Shown here: one piece after another, positions 53,046 to 61,723 of the stretch | How positions within the stretch are numbered: the first letter of the stretch is position 1 | How the letters are laid out: each line of letters begins with the position of its first letter | Origin: Sphingobium fluviale | GTDB taxonomy: Bacteria > Pseudomonadota > Alphaproteobacteria > Sphingomonadales > Sphingomonadaceae | DNA length: 64,000 nucleotides | Reading direction: 5' to 3' | Assembly (NCBI RefSeq): GCF_004122115.1 | Contig: NZ_SBKP01000004.1 | Span: 62,001-126,000 of the forward strand | Notes under the pieces: model-generated | Seen by the model: the letters and a program-made list of their open reading frames with translations, nothing else | Told to the model about the DNA's origin: nothing | The model's database searches: none | Position numbers and translations under genes: made by a program

Positions 53046-53127
53046 CCGGTCGTTCCTCCCAAGCTGACGTGTCGCAACATCAGTCCGGCCGGATCAAACC
53101 GGATGAACAACCTCCTGAAAGCTCACA

Positions 53128-53329
53128 CCTAGATAGCGCGGCGTTAAATCTGGATCAGAAAAGGGAGCATGATCAGCTTACGGGCGGCAAAATCAGCCGG
53201 CGTGTAAAGATAGCCTACATCATAGCCTTCGCATTCGAACCGTGTGCCGAACTCCTTACCTACATCGCCATATCTAAACGTTGATAGTATATTGCCGGCA
53301 CCTGGATTGGGGATTCTGTCACAGGTCTC
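53128..53329. other. Gap between the IS481 end and the FHA operon
   Basis: No supported gene. On the minus strand the frame of the preceding gene stays open for 62 codons after its TGA stop (to TAA at 53144), encoding a plausible but unrecognised sequence (YGDVGKEFGTRFECEGYDVG). It could be a former extension cut by the IS insertion or chance. Confidence 0.4.
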
Positions 53330-53992
53330 TCATTCGCCAATCATCTCAAAAATCGTACCAAACTGTTGTGCGCAGAAATTTTGCATCTGTGGATCCTTTG
53401 ACGCTGATTCCGTTCGCATCGAGCGGTTCGTGATGTCCGCCCAGTTTATGGTCATGGTGCAGGATGGGTTGGCTGCCTTAAATGGCATGAACGCAGGCGG
53501 CATACGCAACCAGTCAATGGCGAAGCTGATCTCGACCAGATCGCGGTTGTTATATCGAACGCCAAGAGGCTTTAACACCTGAGGCCAACGCAAGGCCCTC
53601 GCACTGGTTGATGATTCGACATGGAGCAAAAGGAAGTAGGCCGTGTCGTCGGTTGACATCGGCACGAAGATAGCGTCAGTGAAGAAAGCGTCATTGAAGA
53701 TAGCTGGTGCGCCATCCTTGCTGTTTCCCAGCCAGAACGGAAATAGCGATGCGTCTCTTGACGAGCGGCAATCGCTGCCCTGCGCCACGATCTTGCCATC
53801 GAGAGCGAATGTCAACTGGCCTTCCTGGCTTTCTCCACCCTCTGTTTTTCCTGCCTGTCCTGAGGGCTTGCAGGCGATAGTGAGGGCGCCATAGGAGGTC
53901 AGGATACCTTGTCGTGGTTCCGCGATGAGGGGATGCCCCTGTATCAGCGAAACAGCCAAAAACAGGGTGCACAGAAGAGTTTTAGTCGACAC
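53330..53992 (-). CDS. Secreted protein of unknown function (A)
   Basis: Protein of 220 residues from GTG 53992, with GGAGG eight bases upstream and a signal peptide (STKTLLCTLFLAVSLIQGHPLIA). It overlaps the end of gene B by 11 bases. The mature part looks like a diverged copy of B: TSYGALTIACKPSG... versus TMVGVLTLSCPAGR..., a matching region around the middle cysteine (GSDCRSSRDASLF versus RGRCEPGQTYRVA), and IDWLRMP versus the C-terminal strands of B. No known family. Last gene of the FHA/kinase operon, so possibly its exported effector. The same frame stays open 62 codons past the stop. Confidence 0.7.
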   Translation of the reverse strand: MSTKTLLCTLFLAVSLIQGHPLIAEPRQGILTSYGALTIACKPSGQAGKTEGGESQEGQLTFALDGKIVAQGSDCRSSRDASLFPFWLGNSKDGAPAIFNDAFFTDAIFVPMSTDDTAYFLLLHVESSTSARALRWPQVLKPLGVRYNNRDLVEISFAIDWLRMPPAFMPFKAANPSCTMTINWADITNRSMRTESASKDPQMQNFCAQQFGTIFEMIGE

Positions 53993-54620
53993 TATCAACC
54001 TCCACGGCCTTGGCGGCGACATCGCAACGGCTCTGGTCTGCCTTGTCCGGCTGGGTAGCCAGAACGCGTGTCGACAGGATAGCACCCTGAATCCAGTCGA
54101 TCTGAACTGCGCAGCGCAGAGCTGTTCCACCCGCTGGCGGGATGTTAAACTGCAAATCTACAATATCGTCGCTGAGGTAGCTGATCGTTAGATCGACATT
54201 GAGCGCGCTATAGTCGACCAGCACGGGTGTCGCCGTCCGGCTGACCCGAATAGCGATCGCCCGCGCTCCGGCTGCTGCCTGATCAAACTTAAGATACACA
54301 TCGCTGGACTGATCGCTATGGAACAGGGCTGGCTTGCCGTTGCCTGGCAGATCCGCGACGCGATAGGTTTGACCAGGCTCGCAACGCCCCCTGCTCGCGA
54401 CTGTAACCCCGTTCAGCTTGAATTCCCATAGACGCCGCCCGGCTGGGCAAGACAGAGTCAGGACACCGACCATAGTGCCAATGCCCTGAAGCGGTTGGCG
54501 CTGGATTGAATGCGGGGGCTGAGCCGACTGCGCGTCCGTTGCCACCGGGCCCATTACCAGAGCGCAGGCGCATAGGACCGCAACGGCCAAGTGCCTGAGG
54601 GATAGCGCACAATATGTCAT
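53982..54620 (-). CDS. Secreted protein of unknown function (B)
   Basis: Protein of 212 residues: signal peptide (LRHLAVAVLCACALVMGPVATDA), then a beta-rich region with several cysteines (LTLSCPAGRR, SRGRCEPG, ALRCAVQ, QSRCDVA). Related to gene A in layout. It lies 32 bases after the kinase gene. The ATG 54620 opens the signal peptide. I do not recognise a family; binding partner or exported substrate of the signalling system are possibilities. Confidence 0.7.
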   Translation of the reverse strand: MTYCALSLRHLAVAVLCACALVMGPVATDAQSAQPPHSIQRQPLQGIGTMVGVLTLSCPAGRRLWEFKLNGVTVASRGRCEPGQTYRVADLPGNGKPALFHSDQSSDVYLKFDQAAAGARAIAIRVSRTATPVLVDYSALNVDLTISYLSDDIVDLQFNIPPAGGTALRCAVQIDWIQGAILSTRVLATQPDKADQSRCDVAAKAVEVDSVD

Positions 54621-54651
54621 GATGACGTTGTCATTCCGCACAAAACACCGA

Positions 54652-56535
54652 TCATAGCCAAATCTTTTTCCCTCTTTGATTGATAAGACAGGCTGTGCCT
54701 TGTCCTTGCTCCGCCTGGCTGATGGCCGCGCTTGCAGAACCGTTGCTGCAACTCCGGGCAAAGCGTTCGCCATCCTCTACGCCTGCGTTGGCGGCGCGGC
54801 TTCCCGCTAATATCTGGTTCACCACTACAGGGCCGTTTACCGGCCCGCCTGAGTCTTTTTCAAGCTCTTCTATAGCGCTGGCTAGCTGGATGGGGCGTAT
54901 GTTGCCGAACCCGATGTTGGGTGCCTGGGCCAGAAAATCGCTTGAGCGTGGTGCGGCTGGCGTCTCAGGCGGATCAGTAACCGGCCTGACTGGTGCCGGA
55001 GCCGGTGGATCATCCTGCGTCACCGCGACAGGCGGCTTAGGAATATCACCACGGTCTTCATCGTTCGCGTCCGGTTCCTTGGGGGTTTCTCCCGATACTA
55101 GAGCATTTCCTCCATCCGAATTTGCTATATTCCGACCGCCCTCATTGTTGTCTGAACCGGGCATTACGAAAGCATAGATACCCGCAACGAGAAGCAGACA
55201 TGCCACAAGGCCTGCCAAAACAGGAAACGGCTTGCGCTTCTCGCCATTCTTGTCGGCATCTGTCATTTTGCCTGGAACGGCGCGGTCAAGATCTAGCATG
55301 TCGGTCCATTGCGCGATGGAACGAGGCCGTTGCTTTATATCCCACTCGACTGCGGACCGGAGGCCGCGAGCAACACTGTTTGGATAGTCTGATGGGATAG
55401 AAGCAAGGGCCTTGCTCAATGCTTCCAGTTGCCGCGATCCTTGGGCGCGGGTGCTCATCAGGGCTGTCGGGCCTAAGCTCAGAGGCTTCGTCGCAATCTC
55501 CAGCAGCATCAGCCCGGCGCTGTAAATATCGGTCCACGGCCCGATCTCATCGCCGCGCCCCTTGCCCGCGGCAAGCTGTTCCGCTTCATGGATAAGTTCA
55601 TGCGGGGCATAGCGTTGCGTATAGGCAGGAACGTAAGACGTATCGCCATCACCGCTTCCTGTCATGGATCGCGAAAGGCCCACGTCGATCAGTACAGGCG
55701 CCGTGGCAGACTGATTGCGGAACATGACATTGCCCGGCTTGATGTCGCAATGAATGATCGGGTTGGAAGGCAAGGCGGTATGAAGTTCGCTCAACCCGTC
55801 GAGCAACTTGTCCGTAAATGGCCGGAAGATCGCATAAGGCCACGGTGCCGGATTGGTGCCTGCCGCGCGCCCGGTGCCCAGAACATCCCGCAACGATCCC
55901 CCGCGCAGGTATTCCATCACATAATAGGCTGTCCCGTTCGCCTCGAAGAAATCATATACTATGGGCAGTGGTGATGTAGCGAAGGCGGACAAGGCAATCT
56001 CGCGCATCCGGTCGTCGAAATCGACAATAACGTCGAGGGCGTCATCTGTGAGGTCCGAGCGGGTTCCCAGATGGGGCAGGCGTTCCATGAAGGCACTCAC
56101 CCGCTCTATCCGTTCTCTGTCTGCACCCGCCAGATCGGTTGCGCCAGCTTTATGAACTGCGGTAATCGCACGCAGGCAGGTCAGCAAAAACAGGCGCTCC
56201 GCCTCTTTGCGAAAGCGGGTGAGAAACAGGTTAAAATGCTCTACCCTCTCGAAGCCAGAGCTGGGCTGGACGCGTGACTCGCCAAGCGAGCGCTCTGCGA
56301 ATTGGGCGGGGAAAAACTCCTTTACTGCAACAGCTTCGCCAGGCTGCAACCAGAGATATTGCGAGTAATCGAGGTCGGATGGTCCCGCCAGCGCCTCCTT
56401 GCGCGCCAAATAGGTTATGCCAAACCCCCCTGCGCCCAGACATCTGTCTATGACATAGCGCGGCTCTGCTGCGGAATTTGAGTGAGACCCTCCCCGCAGT
56501 GGCGATATAACCGATCCTGGTTGAAGCTCCCCCAA
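54652..56535 (-). CDS. Membrane Ser/Thr protein kinase
   Basis: Hanks-type kinase of 627 residues. Gly-rich loop LGAGGFGITYLA (about 33-44), Lys72 in AVAVKEFFPAQFAER, HCDIKPGNVMF (Asp264, Lys266, Asn269), DVGLSR in place of DFG (Asp284 kept) and YAPHEL. An insert of over 100 residues sits between the Lys strand and the active site. One transmembrane helix (LAGLVACLLLVAGIYAFVM, about 430-450), Pro-rich linker, then a C-terminal periplasmic domain with a PDZ-like stretch (PVVVNQILAGSRAANAGVEDGERF). TTG start with GGAGG five bases before. Phosphorylates FHA-bound partners in the same operon, by inference. Confidence 0.9.
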   Translation of the reverse strand: MGELQPGSVISPLRGGSHSNSAAEPRYVIDRCLGAGGFGITYLARKEALAGPSDLDYSQYLWLQPGEAVAVKEFFPAQFAERSLGESRVQPSSGFERVEHFNLFLTRFRKEAERLFLLTCLRAITAVHKAGATDLAGADRERIERVSAFMERLPHLGTRSDLTDDALDVIVDFDDRMREIALSAFATSPLPIVYDFFEANGTAYYVMEYLRGGSLRDVLGTGRAAGTNPAPWPYAIFRPFTDKLLDGLSELHTALPSNPIIHCDIKPGNVMFRNQSATAPVLIDVGLSRSMTGSGDGDTSYVPAYTQRYAPHELIHEAEQLAAGKGRGDEIGPWTDIYSAGLMLLEIATKPLSLGPTALMSTRAQGSRQLEALSKALASIPSDYPNSVARGLRSAVEWDIKQRPRSIAQWTDMLDLDRAVPGKMTDADKNGEKRKPFPVLAGLVACLLLVAGIYAFVMPGSDNNEGGRNIANSDGGNALVSGETPKEPDANDEDRGDIPKPPVAVTQDDPPAPAPVRPVTDPPETPAAPRSSDFLAQAPNIGFGNIRPIQLASAIEELEKDSGGPVNGPVVVNQILAGSRAANAGVEDGERFARSCSNGSASAAISQAEQGQGTACLINQRGKKIWL

Positions 56536-56563
56536 TTATGCCTCCGCTTGGTGTCACTTCGCC

Positions 56564-57706
56564 CTAGTTGGGCAGAACCTCTTTCGAGATCTTGCCGTCA
56601 GCGGCGTCGAAGAAGGCAAGACCCATGATCCATGCCAACCTACCGGGGCGGGTGAAGAACAGCGTCTTACGTGCGAATACAAGCTCTTCCGACAGCACAC
56701 GCAGCAGAGCCGCGCCTGCCTTCAGCTCTTCAGGTGTGAACACCTTGCCGGAAGCCATACGTCCCAGATCGCCAGCGATGAGATCCTTGTGGGCGCCTGC
56801 TGGGATGGCACTGGTATCAACTGCGAAGAGGTTTGCCTGATCGGTTTGGGCGAGGGTGCAAAACCGATCAATATCCGCTGGCTTCAGCGGGACATAACGA
56901 TCCGTATTCAGCGGCGCCTGCGTGGTCGCCAGCACCCACGGAAGCCCCCCGTTGAGATATACGCGGTTGCGCTGTGCCATGATTGCGCCGGCGCTGATCA
57001 CCATCTTGCGAATTTCGGCGCGCAGATCAGCATCGGCCAGGCGGTTGGCGGCTGCCGTGAAACTTTCGTCTTCGCCTTGTGCCGATGAAACTTTGCGGGC
57101 GAAGCTCTTTGTTCCGAAATCCATGCTGAAATGATGGAATTGTTCAGAGGCGTCGGGTGCTGTGCTGACATAGCACCCTTTTGTGTTCCCTGACCCTATA
57201 TCGATCATCGTGACCTGTGGCCGTCGATGGCTGAGGCGCACCTTGTTGACCACGCCGTCGAACGTGTATTCGGTTTCTTTCTGTACCGAAATGAAATTCA
57301 TGACGAGGCCGGTCCGCTCGGCTACAGCCTTTGCCACAGCGTCGCGAACGTCGGCTTTGGATGCTACGCCGCTGGACCCAACCAGCTTTATGGCCTCAAA
57401 GGCAAGGCCTGTGGCTTTGATCTGTGTGATGGCTTTCGCGACCGCCTCTGCCACCAAAGGCGCGTTGCCGGGGTCGATGGCATTGGCCTCTGTCGGCTCG
57501 AATGCTTTCATCACCTCAAGATCAGGCTCCAGGCCGCGCTTGATGCGAACGATTGAGGGCTTCACGCCGCTCGATCCTACTTCGATCAATGCCCATGGCT
57601 TGCCATCGCGAGGGGGCTCTGCCGCAAAAAGTGGCGGTACTACCGACAGTGCGGCGCATCCCCCCATTGCCAGAAGGATGTCTCGACGGTCCATCGACGA
57701 TTTCAT
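56564..57706 (-). CDS. Exported Ppx/GppA-like protein
   Basis: Protein of 380 residues with an ASKHA fold like exopolyphosphatase/pppGpp phosphatase: first phosphate loop ALIEVGSSGVK, second IDIGSGNTKG, and QKETEYTFDGV in the position of the family's ExxE region. Unlike known members it has an N-terminal export signal with a twin-Arg-like DRRDILLAMGGCAAL. Start ATG 57706 has AAAGGA five bases upstream. Lies between the kinase and an FHA gene. A periplasmic polyphosphate or nucleotide hydrolase, or a binding protein, is possible; no precedent known to me. Confidence 0.7.
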   Translation of the reverse strand: MKSSMDRRDILLAMGGCAALSVVPPLFAAEPPRDGKPWALIEVGSSGVKPSIVRIKRGLEPDLEVMKAFEPTEANAIDPGNAPLVAEAVAKAITQIKATGLAFEAIKLVGSSGVASKADVRDAVAKAVAERTGLVMNFISVQKETEYTFDGVVNKVRLSHRRPQVTMIDIGSGNTKGCYVSTAPDASEQFHHFSMDFGTKSFARKVSSAQGEDESFTAAANRLADADLRAEIRKMVISAGAIMAQRNRVYLNGGLPWVLATTQAPLNTDRYVPLKPADIDRFCTLAQTDQANLFAVDTSAIPAGAHKDLIAGDLGRMASGKVFTPEELKAGAALLRVLSEELVFARKTLFFTRPGRLAWIMGLAFFDAADGKISKEVLPN

Positions 57707-57716
57707 ACTCATCCTT

Positions 57717-58250
57717 TTACTCCCAGCGGCCATTTTCGGCCCAGTTGAAGTTTGGCGAACAGAAGGGAACAAAGCGCAGCGTAGTATCGCCCAGAACGAT
57801 GTCCTGCATCGGCTCCAGTTCCTGCGCGGATAGCACCGGCTTGTTATTGGTATAGCAGATGAAGCGGCCGTCGCCGGGGCTGAGGTAGAACCCCCCACTG
57901 CGCGGATCGAATGTAACCCGGCAATGCGCTCCTTCCTCTATGCCCTTGTCGCCGAACTCCAGCCTGATGCGCGCACTGCCGCCCTTCCCCACAGAGTTGA
58001 TGCCCGATACGATACGGAAATCCGCTCCTTTGCCCGGTCCATCGACAATCACGAGCCAGCCGACGACGGCTTCTTCTATACCACGTTTTGGGGCTTTGAT
58101 TTCAGCAGAATCTGACGGAATCGGCGCGCGGGGGGTCTGATCATCGCGATCCGGCGTGATTGTCAGAGCATCTATTGCTGCCGGCTCTGGCGCTCGTTGA
58201 GGACGAGGCTTGCGGGTGGGGCCCCATGATGTTTTGGTTGTTTCCGACAT
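57717..58250 (-). CDS. Soluble FHA-domain protein (1)
   Basis: Protein of 177 residues: disordered Pro/Arg-rich N-terminus, then an FHA domain (about 65-165; VGWLVIVDGPGKGADFRIVSGINSVGKGGSARIRLEFGD, GAHCRVTFDPRSGGFYLSPGDG). The core Ser/Gly pattern is loose, and the tail FVPFCSPNFNWAENG matches the second soluble FHA protein (LCSPEFDWQDL), so they are paralogues. FHA domains bind phosphothreonine; partners are probably kinase targets in this operon. Confidence 0.85.
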   Translation of the reverse strand: MSETTKTSWGPTRKPRPQRAPEPAAIDALTITPDRDDQTPRAPIPSDSAEIKAPKRGIEEAVVGWLVIVDGPGKGADFRIVSGINSVGKGGSARIRLEFGDKGIEEGAHCRVTFDPRSGGFYLSPGDGRFICYTNNKPVLSAQELEPMQDIVLGDTTLRFVPFCSPNFNWAENGRWE

Positions 58251-58272
58251 GATCTGCCTCTGCTCTGGTTAT

Positions 58273-59541
58273 TTATGATGTTTCATCTTGGGATGATCCC
58301 TGCCCGGCCTTACTAGGATTGGGTGCAGGAGTCGGCTCCGCCGGTTGTGCCGATTTTGTCGCAGGCCCGTTCCCTGTGAGCGTCGGTTTAAGCGGCTCGC
58401 CCTTATCGCCAGCGTTGGATCGCTCCGTCCGTTTAACAACTGGAGCAGGCTTTTCCACGACAGCCGGTGTATCAACAAGCCGGGTCGTGGCATCCGCCTT
58501 GGTTACGGCGGGTTGCGGCACCGGCGGCACCCCCGCTATAGGCACACGCGCCTTGGCTGTATCGCCCGTCACGCTGGCGTTGTCGGCCGCTTCTTCGATT
58601 TTCTCCTTGTCCGGGCTTAGGATCAGCCAAGTTCCCAACGCGCCAAGAATGGTGCCAAGAGCAAGGCCGGCGAGCAAGCCTGTGAGCAAACCGACCTGCC
58701 ATTGTCTGGACGTTCGACGGCCTGACGGTGATGACTTGCGCTCAGCCTTTTTGTTCGCGCTGCCCGCCGCGACATCTCCAATACTTGCCGAGCCGCCGAA
58801 GATGACTGCTACCGTTGTATTATCCTGCCGGGGGCGTTGCGCTTGCTCCACTGCTGCAATCAGGGCTTCTGCGGCACTCGGTGCATCTGCGCTTCCTCGC
58901 ACGATAGCGGCGATGCGGTCCATCTCGATTGTCTCGATGCCATCCGTGGCCAGCACCAGTATCTCATCCTCAGAGAAGCGGCGCCAAACGGTATGATCAT
59001 CCACAAGCGGGATATGGCTTCCCATCACTGCCGAGCGGAGCATATTGGCAGACGGCACCGCCGATACATCACCACCGGTTTCCTCAGTGCGCCGTCGTTC
59101 CTCGCGAAAGGAATGGTCCTCGTTGATGCGGGAAATGCCCTCCTTGCGTATGCTGAGGAGCAGGCTGTCCCCAACGCTCAGCCAACGGAAGGCGGATCCC
59201 TCCTCATTCAATTCGAGCGCGACGACAGTGCAGCCCATTCCATCAGCAGAGCTGTTGCGCGCAACGAAATCCGCAAGACGTTCGTTTGCCCAGTCCAGCG
59301 CCTCGCGCAAGATCGTCGCCTCTCCGCTCGTATCCCGCTGATAGGCAGTGATGAAGGATTTAACGGCAAGCTCGCTCGCTACATCCCCGGCGGCATGTCC
59401 ACCCATGCCATCCGCGACCACAACAAGCCTTGGGCGTCCCATGGCGCCGTCAACGAATTCTTCCGTCCAGGCAATGCTGTCTTCCTGGGCCTTGCGCTGC
59501 CCAATCGTCTTGGCAGAGCCGAACGCGTTGAATTGGCTCAC
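58273..59541 (-). CDS. PP2C-family protein phosphatase with membrane anchor
   Basis: Metal-dependent Ser/Thr phosphatase of 422 residues. Catalytic domain about 1-250 with RKAQEDSIAW, VVADGMGGHAAGDVAS, and VLATDGIETIEMDRIAAIV, plus DNTTVAVIFGG. Then a single transmembrane helix (GLLTGLLAGLALGTILGALGTWLIL) and a Pro/Thr-rich tail outside the membrane. GTG start overlapping the upstream FHA stop (GTGA). Opposes the kinase in the same operon. Confidence 0.93.
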   Translation of the reverse strand: MSQFNAFGSAKTIGQRKAQEDSIAWTEEFVDGAMGRPRLVVVADGMGGHAAGDVASELAVKSFITAYQRDTSGEATILREALDWANERLADFVARNSSADGMGCTVVALELNEEGSAFRWLSVGDSLLLSIRKEGISRINEDHSFREERRRTEETGGDVSAVPSANMLRSAVMGSHIPLVDDHTVWRRFSEDEILVLATDGIETIEMDRIAAIVRGSADAPSAAEALIAAVEQAQRPRQDNTTVAVIFGGSASIGDVAAGSANKKAERKSSPSGRRTSRQWQVGLLTGLLAGLALGTILGALGTWLILSPDKEKIEEAADNASVTGDTAKARVPIAGVPPVPQPAVTKADATTRLVDTPAVVEKPAPVVKRTERSNAGDKGEPLKPTLTGNGPATKSAQPAEPTPAPNPSKAGQGSSQDETS

Positions 59542-60167
59542 GGGTTGCTATCCTTCGCCGCCGGCAAATCCTGCCAGTCGAACTCCGGGGAGCAAAGCTG
59601 GATGAAGCGCAGAGTGGTGTGGCCGATTTCAATCTGCATGTTCGGCGTGAGGGGCAGTGGCGCCAGAACAGGCCGCCCATCAATATATGTCAATCCCGTT
59701 CCCTCACCGGGCCGGACATAGAATGATCGGCCCTTTGCGTCATAGATGATCCGAGCGTGGGGACCGCGCGAGATGGATTCATCGCCGAAGTTCAACGGAA
59801 CCTCTACATTCGCGCCGCGCCCGATGCTGTTGGAGCCATAGAACAAAGGGAGAGCGTTGCCGAAACCGGGTCCATTTACTATCGCCAGCCAGCCAACCGG
59901 AACTTCCGACAGATCTATTTTGCCGCTTTGCTTCGGCGATTTGAAAAGGCGTGTGCGTTCCTCGTCATCGTGATCGGTCCCAGCGGCGTTACTATCTTGA
60001 CGCACTGCGTCCTGTTTTTTCCCCGCATCGCCCGACCCGCTGTTCCTTGCAATCCTCGTCGCCTTCTCGCCGTCGACATCGTCCGGGTCGACTCCCAGCC
60101 CCCAGCCTTGCTTGTCCGGTCGCGCCACTTGCGTGGGCTTGTCACCAGAACTGTCTCTTCTGTTCAT
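59538..60167 (-). CDS. Soluble FHA-domain protein (2)
   Basis: Protein of 209 residues with a charged, disordered N-terminus that includes TQVARP and TRIARN segments (possible phosphothreonine sites) and a C-terminal FHA domain (GWLAIVNGPGFGNALPLFYGSNSIGRGANVEVPLNFGDESISRGPHARIIYDAKG). The FHA Arg/Ser/His residues are kept: SIGRG, SRGPHARI. Paralogue of the first soluble FHA protein; translationally coupled to the phosphatase gene. Confidence 0.88.
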   Translation of the reverse strand: MNRRDSSGDKPTQVARPDKQGWGLGVDPDDVDGEKATRIARNSGSGDAGKKQDAVRQDSNAAGTDHDDEERTRLFKSPKQSGKIDLSEVPVGWLAIVNGPGFGNALPLFYGSNSIGRGANVEVPLNFGDESISRGPHARIIYDAKGRSFYVRPGEGTGLTYIDGRPVLAPLPLTPNMQIEIGHTTLRFIQLCSPEFDWQDLPAAKDSNP

Positions 60168-60182
60168 GATGTTCTCCTGTAA

Positions 60183-61721
60183 TTAACGGAATTTGCAAGT
60201 GAAGACGATGTTGGGACCGAAGCTGACACGATCGCCATTGCGTACTTCCTCCTCATGGTTCGGCGTGAGACGCCGACCGTTCAGGAAGAGTCCGTTCGCC
60301 GATCCCATGTCGCAGATAAACAGTCGGCCTGTCTGGCGCGTGAATCGTGCGTGTTCGCGGCTGACCTCTTCTTTGGGGATGACAACGTCGGCCATTTCGA
60401 TCGACCGCCCGACGATAACGCCGCGCTCCAGATCGATACCGGGCAGCTTCACTGCCCCTTCCGCGCTATCAAGAACGACATCGCGATCCTGCTGGGCGGA
60501 AAGATCCTTCTCCCGCTTGCTGAGAAGAGCTGCCTGACTGGCCCGCTTGGCCAGAACAGACTTGCGGCGGCGGCTAAGCCACCAGATCAGCCCACCGAAG
60601 CCGAGTACCCCCGCGCTGCCCAGTGCGATGGGCGTGTAGCGTTCCAGCGGATCGACCGACTCCTCCAGCTGCTTATCAAGCTTTTCGGTATAGTCTTCCA
60701 GCTCCTCGGCCGTTCGTTCGGCGTCCTCCGCTATGCGGGCTTGACGCTTGGCTTCGACCTCGTTGCTGGCTGCTTCGGCAGCCCGCTGCGCGGCACGGGC
60801 AGCAGCAGCACGCTGGCGAGCTTGTTTTGCGGCTTCGCGGCCCTGATCGCGCGCTTCGGCCTGGATGCGTGCGCTCTCTTCGGCATCCGGCTTCTGTGCT
60901 GGTGCCGTTTCCGGTAGAGCGTCAGTTGCGTTGTCGCCACCCTTCGCGGGGGGAGGCGATTGGTCAGGCGCGCCTGCAGTGCCGACGGCGGGCGTATCGC
61001 CACAGGCTGCCCCGGAATATTTGGCGGCGACACCAGCCTGTTTCAGAATTGCAACCAGTTCCCGTGATGCAACGGAGAACAGGAAGGTCGACCCATCTTT
61101 GGATGCACCTTGCGTGTTGATGCCGACCACACGGTGGCACTGATCGAACAACGGTCCACCGCTATTGCCCGGTGCAATCTGTGCGCTGTGCTGTATCAGC
61201 CATGTGGGATTTTTGGCATCGCCACTACCCGCTCTGCCACTGAATACCCGCGAGACTGTGCCATAGGTCAGTGATGCAGATACCGTTTCCTCTACATTGA
61301 CGACATCCGCTAGGCCAGGAAAGCCCATTGCCCAGACAGGTACGCCCAAAGCCGGAGACCCCGACGCGATTGGGAGCGCGCGACCTCCCAGACCCGGCGC
61401 GCTTAATACTGCAAGGTCATGAACCGGGCTGGAATGAAGTACCGTCGCCTTCACCGCATGGCTGCCGTCGTCTCCATTGGGCACTACCGCAAGGCCCTGC
61501 CCGGCGCTCGATACATGATGGTTGGTGACGACGATGCCGGGGGCTACGATAAACCCGGATCCGTGCCCCGCTAATTTGCCTGACGCATTTAGGATGGCGA
61601 CATACACCACCGATCCCGACACCCGGCGATAGTCGAAGCTGCCAGCTTCGGCAGCATTGGAGGAAAAAAAGCTGAGCAGCGCCAGCAGTGGGGCGCATTT
61701 CGTGAGGAAGCGGCGAAGCAT
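60183..61721 (-). CDS. Membrane trypsin-like protease with C-terminal FHA domain
   Basis: Protein of 512 residues: signal peptide (1-26), periplasmic trypsin domain (about 30-235) with His69 (VTNHHVSS), Asp102 (HDLAVLS) and Ser187 (APGNSGGPLF), a Pro-rich linker, an Ala/Arg/Glu-rich coiled coil (about 285-360), one transmembrane helix (IALGSAGVLGFGGLIWWL, 365-382) and a cytosolic FHA domain (435-512; VIVGRSIEMADVVI, SREHARF, DMGSANGLFLNG). The layout lets a phosphorylation signal inside control proteolysis outside. Three bases after the next gene upstream. Confidence 0.9.
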   Translation of the reverse strand: MLRRFLTKCAPLLALLSFFSSNAAEAGSFDYRRVSGSVVYVAILNASGKLAGHGSGFIVAPGIVVTNHHVSSAGQGLAVVPNGDDGSHAVKATVLHSSPVHDLAVLSAPGLGGRALPIASGSPALGVPVWAMGFPGLADVVNVEETVSASLTYGTVSRVFSGRAGSGDAKNPTWLIQHSAQIAPGNSGGPLFDQCHRVVGINTQGASKDGSTFLFSVASRELVAILKQAGVAAKYSGAACGDTPAVGTAGAPDQSPPPAKGGDNATDALPETAPAQKPDAEESARIQAEARDQGREAAKQARQRAAAARAAQRAAEAASNEVEAKRQARIAEDAERTAEELEDYTEKLDKQLEESVDPLERYTPIALGSAGVLGFGGLIWWLSRRRKSVLAKRASQAALLSKREKDLSAQQDRDVVLDSAEGAVKLPGIDLERGVIVGRSIEMADVVIPKEEVSREHARFTRQTGRLFICDMGSANGLFLNGRRLTPNHEEEVRNGDRVSFGPNIVFTCKFR

Positions 61722-61723
61722 CG

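Larger units (their letters stand above)
50437..53127 (-). mobile_element. IS481-family element, split by a second IS
   Basis: Ends are imperfect inverted repeats (TGTGGAGGCTCAACAGGC at the left; TGTGAGCTTTCAGGAGG read inward from the right), flanked by CCTAGC and CCTAGA, fitting the NCTAGN target preference of this family with a CTAG duplication. Its transposase reads on the minus strand in two parts either side of the inner element. Confidence 0.8.
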
